From assembly GCA_021160865.1 (NCBI GenBank), contig JAGHBS010000261.1, positions 1 through 10,047 of the forward strand: a DNA stretch of 10,047 nucleotides, given 5' to 3'. The stretch comes from Planctomycetota bacterium. GTDB lineage: Bacteria > Planctomycetota > Phycisphaerae > SM23-33. The notes under the pieces are model-generated. The model saw only the letters and a list, made by a program, of their open reading frames with translations, was not told where the DNA came from and made no database searches. Below, piece by piece: positions 5,871-10,047 of the stretch; the stretch's first letter is position 1; every line of letters starts with the position of its first letter. Made by a program: the position numbers and the translations under genes.

Positions 5871-7502
5871 ATGGCAGCGAAACAAATTACCCTTCAAGAA
5901 GATGCACGGTCGGCACTATTGGCAGGAGTAAACAAGGTAACCGATGCGGTTAAAAGTACGCTTGGCCCTCGAGGGCGAGATGCAATACTGGAAAAGGGAT
6001 GGGGACCTCCCAACGTCACTAAGGACGGTGTGACCGTCGCTGAAGAAATTGAATTGACCGATAAGGTCGAAAACATGGGGGCAAAACTCCTCAAGGAGGC
6101 AGCCTCGAAGACCTCTGACGTTGCCGGCGACGGTACCACCACTGCCACCATCCTTGCACAGGCAATCTTTGCAGAGGGGCTCAAAAATGTCGCTGCCGGT
6201 GCCGATGCAATGGCGCTGGTAAGGGGCATCAGGAAGGCTGCTAAAAAAGTCATCGAGGAACTGGAAAAGCAAGCAAAGCCCGTGGACATCTCCCGTAAGG
6301 AAGACATTATCAACATCGCTGCAATATCTGCCAACAATGATCGCTCCATAGGCAAGGTAATGGCTGATGCCTTTGAACGTGTCGGCAAGGACGGCGTGAT
6401 AACCGTCGAAGAAGGAAAGAGCATTGAAACGACCGTTGATGTCGTCGAGGGTATGCAGTTCGATCGGGGCTACCTCAGTCCGCACTTTGTAACCAATACC
6501 GAATCAATGACGTGCGAGTTGGAAAAGCCTCTCATCCTCATCCACGAGGATAAGATTTCAAATGTCGCTAAACTCATCCCGCTGCTCGAGAAGGTCTCGC
6601 AGGCAAAGAAACCCTTGTTGATTATTGCCGAAGATGTTGAAGGCGAAGCCCTTGCGACGCTGGTGGTCAACAAACTTCGCGGCATCTTGCAGTGCTGTGC
6701 GGTAAAGGCACCAGGCTATGGTGAGCGAAGAAAGGCGATGCTCACCGATATAGGTATTCTCACCGGTGGGAAGGTCTTTACCAAAGACCTCGGGATAGAT
6801 TTGGAAACCATCTCCCTCGATGACCTCGGTATGGCCAAGAAGGTCACCGTCGACAATGAAAACACCACCATTATCGAAGGTGCCGGCAAGACTGAAGATA
6901 TCCAGGGCAGAATAAGGCAAATCAAGGAAGAAATCGAAACCACCACCAGCGATTATGATCGTGAGAAACTCCAAGAACGTCTTGCCAAGTTAGCCGGTGG
7001 CGTCGCCCAGATTAACGTCGGTGCCGCTACCGAAACGGAGATGAAAGAGAAAAAGGCGCGAATCGAAGATGCCCTTCACGCTACAAGAGCAGCCTTAGAG
7101 GAAGGTATCCTGCCGGGTGGCGGAGTGGCGCTGGTTCGCGCAAAACAAGCATTGGACGGTCTTGGACTCACCGGCGATGAAGCCACCGGTGCCAATATCG
7201 TTGCAAAGGCAATCGAAGAACCCCTCAGGCAAATAGCAGCCAATGCAGGGATGGAACCTTCAGTGGTGTTGAAGAAGGTCGAAGAAGGCAACGGAGACTT
7301 CGGCTTCAATGCCGATACTCTGAAATTTGAAAATCTCCTTGCTGCTGGCGTAATAGACCCAGCCAAGGTTGTCAAATCTGCCCTAAACAATGCCGTATCG
7401 GTAGCCACACTGCTTCTTACCTGCGATTGCGTCATCACCGAAAAACCCAAGGAAGAAGAACAAACCCCACCACCAGGCGGCGGAATGGATGAGATGATGT
7501 AA
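5871..7502 (+). CDS. groEL: Chaperonin GroEL, copy 1 (60 kDa, GGM-tailed)
   Basis: This full-length 543-residue chaperonin subunit would form double heptameric rings that enclose unfolded proteins and release them through ATP hydrolysis with GroES. ATP-site landmarks are present: KDGVT (51-55), GDGTTTAT (86-93, with D87) and D400 in IEDALHATRAALEEG, the counterpart of the E. coli D398 that promotes hydrolysis. GILPGGG follows at 412-418. The hinge and apical regions are intact (EGMQFDRGYLSP, AEDVEGEALATLVVN). Two apical details stand out: H205 in YLSPHF replaces the tyrosine that helps bind substrate and GroES in E. coli, and residues 275-276 are a Cys pair. The segment RGRDAILEKGWGPP (34-47) differs from the common TGRNVxxxKSxGGP and matches my memory of planctomycete GroEL paralogues. 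The tail is Pro/Glu-rich and ends PPPGGGMDEMM, one GGM unit instead of several. groES begins 87 bases downstream with no terminator between. Confidence 0.98.
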   Translation: MAAKQITLQEDARSALLAGVNKVTDAVKSTLGPRGRDAILEKGWGPPNVTKDGVTVAEEIELTDKVENMGAKLLKEAASKTSDVAGDGTTTATILAQAIFAEGLKNVAAGADAMALVRGIRKAAKKVIEELEKQAKPVDISRKEDIINIAAISANNDRSIGKVMADAFERVGKDGVITVEEGKSIETTVDVVEGMQFDRGYLSPHFVTNTESMTCELEKPLILIHEDKISNVAKLIPLLEKVSQAKKPLLIIAEDVEGEALATLVVNKLRGILQCCAVKAPGYGERRKAMLTDIGILTGGKVFTKDLGIDLETISLDDLGMAKKVTVDNENTTIIEGAGKTEDIQGRIRQIKEEIETTTSDYDREKLQERLAKLAGGVAQINVGAATETEMKEKKARIEDALHATRAALEEGILPGGGVALVRAKQALDGLGLTGDEATGANIVAKAIEEPLRQIAANAGMEPSVVLKKVEEGNGDFGFNADTLKFENLLAAGVIDPAKVVKSALNNAVSVATLLLTCDCVITEKPKEEEQTPPPGGGMDEMM

Positions 7503-7589
7503 TCGCAGGAGCGTATAGATAAGAATCGGTCCCGGAAGTACATCGGTTGTAAATAGATAAATCAAGGTAAATATTCAGGAGAAGGAAAA

Positions 7590-7877
7590 ATGGCAGTGAA
7601 ACCATTAGATGATAGGGTATTGGTAAAGCAATCTAAAGCCGAGGAAAAGACCTCGGGTGGGATAGTCTTACCTGACACAGCCAGGGAGAAACCCCAGCGG
7701 GGTACAGTCGTGGCTGTCGGACCTGGAAAATTACTCGAAAACGGTCAACGTGGAAAAATGTCGCTCAAAAAGGGCGACGAAGTATACTACGGCAAATATG
7801 CCGGTACTGAAATCAAGATTGACGGTGAAGAACATGTCATCTTGAGAGAATCAGACGTCCTTGCAATTATTGAATAG
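7590..7877 (+). CDS. groES: Co-chaperonin GroES (10 kDa)
   Basis: The 95-residue protein has the normal length and form of GroES. A seven-subunit ring of it caps GroEL and forms the folding chamber. It opens KPLDDRVLVK (4-13). The mobile loop lies at about 17-33, with the GroEL-contacting hydrophobic triplet IVL at 25-27 within SGGIVLPDTA. The roof loop is near 47-58, and the C-terminal half has KKGDEVYYGKYAGTEI (60-75) and ILRESDVLAIIE. AGGAGAAGG (7577-7585) fixes the start. It is the only groES in the window and stands between two groEL genes, so it probably partners both, although this cannot be shown by sequence. Probably cotranscribed with groEL copy 1. Confidence 0.98.
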   Translation: MAVKPLDDRVLVKQSKAEEKTSGGIVLPDTAREKPQRGTVVAVGPGKLLENGQRGKMSLKKGDEVYYGKYAGTEIKIDGEEHVILRESDVLAIIE

Positions 7878-7880
7878 AAA

Positions 7881-7922
7881 ATCCCTGCAAACACAAAGAA
7901 GAGACCGAAGAAAGGCAGGGAT
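7881..7922 (+). repeat. Inverted repeat after groES (ATCCCTGC / GCAGGGAT)
   Basis: Perfect 8-bp arms at 7881-7888 and 7915-7922 flank a 26-base purine-rich loop beginning three bases after the groES stop. No T-tract follows, so it is a poor terminator; it may stabilise or help process the mRNA between groES and groEL copy 2, or partly attenuate it. Confidence 0.4.
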
Positions 7923-7933
7923 AATTGTCGGAT

Positions 7934-7990
7934 ATGGTTCTTTTTGAAAAGAGGCATTTGTCCCTTGTGATCTACGTAGTAGATAAGTAA
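7934..7990 (+). other. Short open frame between groES and groEL copy 2
   Basis: An ATG at 7934 opens 18 codons (MVLFEKRHLSLVIYVVDK) ending in TAA at 7988-7990, 20 bases before groEL copy 2. It has no good Shine-Dalgarno. Its last third contains the dyad ATCTAC-GTA-GTAGAT at 7970-7984. Most likely chance; noted because short ORFs also precede groEL copy 1 and dnaJ. Confidence 0.12.
7970..7984. repeat. Dyad ATCTAC-GTA-GTAGAT upstream of groEL copy 2
   Basis: Perfect 6-bp arms around three bases, 27 bases before the groEL copy 2 ATG. It could be an operator if copy 2 has its own promoter; no good -35/-10 pair was found here. Confidence 0.3.
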
Positions 7991-8010
7991 ATAAAAAGAG
8001 GAGTGAAACG

Positions 8011-9642
8011 ATGGCAACGAAGCAGATGCTTTATGACGCAGATGCCCGACAGGCATTACTTGATGGGGCAGAAAAACTCGCTAATTCAGTGAAAGTAACA
8101 CTTGGTCCGACCGGTAGGAACGTGCTACTGCAGAAATCCTACGGCGGGCCCAAGGTCACCAAAGATGGCGTAACCGTCAGCAAGGAGATTGACCTGCCCA
8201 ATCCCTTTGCTGATATGGGAGCCAAGTTAGTAAATCAGGTGGCGTCCAAAACCACCGATGACGCTGGCGACGGTACTACTACTGCCGTGGTACTGGCTGA
8301 AGCCATGATGCGAGAAGGTTTTAAAAGCGTCGCTGCCGGTGCAAATCCATTGGCAGTCAAACGAGGGATCGACCTTGCCGTCTCTGCCGTGGTCAAGGAC
8401 ATTGCCGCCCAGGCAAAACCTGTAAAAGGAAGCGATGACCTGCGCAAGGTTGCCACGGTGTCAGCCAATTGGGATGAACGAATTGGCGAACTCGTCGCTC
8501 AGGCTATCGAAAAGGTCGGTCCCGAAGGCGTAATAACCGTCGAAGAGGGAAAAAGCACCGAGACAGAACTGGAAATCGTCGAAGGAATGCAATTCGATAA
8601 GGGGTATATATCAGCCTACTTTATTACCAACCCCAACACGCTCGAATGCGTACTGGAAGATGCCTTGATACTCATTCACGAGAAAAAGATTTCCTCCGTG
8701 CGTGACCTTATCCCGCTGCTTGAGAAGATTGCCCAGGTTGGTAAACCCTTATTGATTATTGCCGAAGACGTCGAAGGTGAAGCGCTGGCAGCCCTTGTAA
8801 TCAACCGCTTGCGAGGCGTGCTGAAGGTCTGCGCGGTCAAGGCACCTGCCTTCGGCGATAGAAGAAAGGCAATCCTTGGCGACATCGCTGTTCTTACCGG
8901 CGGACAGGTCATCAGCGAAGACCTCGGTGTCAAGCTGGAAAACGTCGAGTTGAGCATGCTTGGTTCAGCCCGCAGGATAGTTGTCACCAAAGACGATACC
9001 ACCATTGTCGAAGGAGCAGGTAAGAAGAAGGATATCGAAGAGCGTATTCAAACTATCCGCACACAAATTGAGAAAACCACCAGCGATTATGATCGTGAAA
9101 AACTTCAGGAGCGTCTGGCGAAGTTGACAGGCGGGGTAGCCGTCATCCGCGCCGGCGCTGCCACTGAAACTGAGATGAAGGAACGCAAGGACCTTATCGA
9201 AGATGCCGTCCACGCCACACGGGCTGCCTCGGAAGAAGGAATTGTTCCTGGCGGAGGAGTTGTCTATCTCCACGCCATCGAAGCAGCAAAGAAGGTCAGA
9301 GATAAGGCAGTCGGTGATGAAAAAATTGGCGTGGATATTGTAGTAAAAGCGCTTCAAGCCCCGACGATGCAGATTGCCAATAACTCCGGGGCTGAAGGTC
9401 CGGTTGTCGTTCAAGAGATACTCGAGAAGTCCAACAACATCGGCTACGATGCTGCCACCGGGCAATACGTCGATATGATAAAGGCAGGTATTATAGACCC
9501 TGCCAAGGTGAGCAGGATAGCGCTGCAGAATGCTGCCTCGATTGCATCGTTGCTGCTCACCACAAATGTCATGGTAGCAGAATATGATGAGAAGAAGATA
9601 AAAGACGGCCAGGCAGAGAAAGTCCCCTCTGCCGTCATATAA
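8011..9642 (+). CDS. groEL: Chaperonin GroEL, copy 2 (60 kDa, no GGM tail)
   Basis: A second full-length chaperonin subunit, 543 residues, clearly diverged from copy 1. It has the standard TGRNVLLQKSYGGPKVTKDG (34-53), GDGTTTAV (86-93, with D87) and D398 in IEDAVHATRAASEEG, so ATP hydrolysis should be intact. The apical groove reads GYISAYF (198-204), keeping the tyrosine that copy 1 lacks but having Ala where E. coli and copy 1 have Pro. Position 154 is Trp in SANWDERIG, where small or polar residues such as Asn are usual, including in copy 1. The C-terminus is charged and ends VPSAVI with no Gly-Gly-Met repeat, so the floppy chamber-floor tail is absent. AGAGGAG (7997-8003) seven bases upstream supports the start. 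It lies 133 bases after groES and may be on the same transcript or have its own promoter. Which copy is the housekeeping chaperonin cannot be decided from sequence. Confidence 0.97.
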   Translation: MATKQMLYDADARQALLDGAEKLANSVKVTLGPTGRNVLLQKSYGGPKVTKDGVTVSKEIDLPNPFADMGAKLVNQVASKTTDDAGDGTTTAVVLAEAMMREGFKSVAAGANPLAVKRGIDLAVSAVVKDIAAQAKPVKGSDDLRKVATVSANWDERIGELVAQAIEKVGPEGVITVEEGKSTETELEIVEGMQFDKGYISAYFITNPNTLECVLEDALILIHEKKISSVRDLIPLLEKIAQVGKPLLIIAEDVEGEALAALVINRLRGVLKVCAVKAPAFGDRRKAILGDIAVLTGGQVISEDLGVKLENVELSMLGSARRIVVTKDDTTIVEGAGKKKDIEERIQTIRTQIEKTTSDYDREKLQERLAKLTGGVAVIRAGAATETEMKERKDLIEDAVHATRAASEEGIVPGGGVVYLHAIEAAKKVRDKAVGDEKIGVDIVVKALQAPTMQIANNSGAEGPVVVQEILEKSNNIGYDAATGQYVDMIKAGIIDPAKVSRIALQNAASIASLLLTTNVMVAEYDEKKIKDGQAEKVPSAVI

Positions 9643-9678
9643 CAAAAAATTAATCCGATAAAATTTTCATTACCATCT

Positions 9679-9712
9679 GGGCGGGTAAAAGTAGAAGTAT
9701 CTTTGCCCGCCC
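9679..9712 (+). terminator. Possible terminator of the groEL-groES-groEL cluster
   Basis: GGGCGGG (9679-9685) pairs with CCCGCCC (9706-9712); inner A-T pairs and G-T wobbles extend the stem. It begins 36 bases after the groEL copy 2 stop. What follows is TGCTTGCTG rather than a T run, so termination would be weak or Rho-assisted. It separates the chaperonin genes from dnaJ. Confidence 0.5.
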
Positions 9713-9783
9713 TGCTTGCTGATGAAATACCACGTGTCATCATAGATCATAGAATATCAGTAAATATTGGCTATGATATGCAT

Positions 9784-9805
9784 AGGAGAAACAACTATGA
9801 CGTAA
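9784..9805 (+). promoter_or_regulatory. Two-codon minigene with strong Shine-Dalgarno upstream of dnaJ
   Basis: AGGAGA (9784-9789) stands seven bases before an ATG at 9797 followed by ACG and TAA, so a well-placed initiation site leads to a Met-Thr-stop minigene 65 bases before dnaJ. It is in a different frame from dnaJ. It could be a translational regulator, the relic of a decayed gene start, or chance. Confidence 0.25.
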
Positions 9806-9816
9806 GTACATAAGTA

Positions 9817-9828
9817 TATACTAATCTG
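9817..9828 (+). promoter_or_regulatory. Candidate -10 region of dnaJ with motif shared with groEL
   Basis: TATACT at 9817-9822 would start transcription near 9829, about 42 bases before dnaJ. No good -35 is visible. It overlaps CTAATCTG (9821-9828), an 8-mer that also occurs at 5803-5810 upstream of groEL copy 1, where it is preceded by GTATGTATT. Confidence 0.25.
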
Positions 9829-9870
9829 CCGATTGATTTCTTATGTGAGTCGTTTTGAAACTGATTAACC

Positions 9871-10047
9871 ATGCCTTCCAAACGAGATTATTACGAGATA
9901 CTTGAAGTTCCCCGCGATGCTGGGCCCGAGGAGATAAAGCGCGCTTATCGTCGAAAGGCGCTAAAATATCACCCGGACAATTACAAAGGCGACAAGGCTG
10001 AAGCCGAGGCAAAGTTCAAAGAATTAGCCGAAGCATACGAAGTACTC
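9871..10047 (+). CDS. dnaJ: DnaJ-type J-domain protein, N-terminus only (cut by window edge)
   Basis: The last 177 bases encode 59 residues of an N-terminal J-domain, open to the right edge. It reads KRDYYEILEVPRDA at 4-17 (the usual DYYEILGV-like opening), then EEIKRAYRRKALKYHPDNYKGD, with the HPD tripeptide at 34-36 that stimulates the Hsp70 (DnaK) ATPase. FKELAEAYEVL follows, ending helix III. The Gly/Phe region, zinc-finger repeats and C-terminal domain lie outside, so full DnaJ cannot be told from CbpA-like or other J proteins. The ATG at 9871 is the only possible start, because an in-frame TGA stands at 9862-9864. There is no recognisable Shine-Dalgarno in front of it. Its place after the chaperonins suggests a chaperone cluster linking the Hsp60 and Hsp70 systems. 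Confidence 0.9.
   Translation, partial: MPSKRDYYEILEVPRDAGPEEIKRAYRRKALKYHPDNYKGDKAEAEAKFKELAEAYEVL

Noticed and set aside
5894..7543. Several long minus-strand open frames within groEL copy 1
   Set aside because: They are antisense frames produced by the codon bias of groEL and show no protein features; the same happens in groEL copy 2 (8235-9645).
1..10047. CRISPR arrays, insertion sequences, integrase sites
   Set aside because: No repeated spacer pattern, transposase frame or long terminal inverted repeats were seen.

Overview
The window most likely comes from a member of the Planctomycetota. Three things point there. Two divergent GroELs flank one GroES, and the upstream one carries an RGRDAILEKGWGPP segment that I associate with planctomycete GroEL paralogues. 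There is a secreted bacterial-SH3 protein with a Thr-Thr-Gln-Pro rich linker, a style I know from Phycisphaerae-like genomes. There is also a large membrane protein with a charged insert and an acidic tail. The lineage is an inference from recall; no database search was possible. Base composition is moderate, with AT-rich spacers, and I see no mobile element, CRISPR array, rRNA or tRNA.

Layout. Bases 1-1126 (minus) hold the first 375 codons of a secreted double-SH3 protein that runs off the left edge. Across a 165-bp divergent spacer lies a plus-strand pair: a HIT-family nucleotide hydrolase/transferase (1292-1846) overlapping by 4 bp a dGTPase-like HD phosphohydrolase (1843-3006). Then come about 440 bases without a secure gene. 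They hold a possible frameshifted micro-ORF, a degenerate direct repeat, and a strong intrinsic terminator (3386-3419) that serves the convergent minus-strand gene at 3448-5301, a 617-residue polytopic membrane protein of unknown function. A 569-bp divergent spacer (5302-5870) has a convincing minus-strand sigma-70-type promoter and, on the plus side, several inverted repeats, a candidate promoter and a tiny leader ORF before the chaperone cluster.

Chaperone cluster (plus strand): groEL copy 1 (5871-7502), groES (7590-7877), groEL copy 2 (8011-9642), a hairpin, then the start of a dnaJ-type gene (9871 to the right edge). The copies differ in ways that may matter: copy 1 ends in a GGGM-containing tail, copy 2 does not, and a substrate-groove tyrosine is replaced by histidine in copy 1 only. 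Both probably share the single GroES. No canonical CIRCE operator is present upstream of any of these genes, so if they are heat-regulated, another system must do it.

Most genes here are ordinary housekeeping or chaperone genes. The less explained parts are the leader regions of the chaperone genes (short ORFs behind good Shine-Dalgarno sites, inverted repeats, a dnaJ start with no Shine-Dalgarno), the membrane protein, and the C-terminal domain of the SH3 protein. I see no clear sign of an entirely new system.
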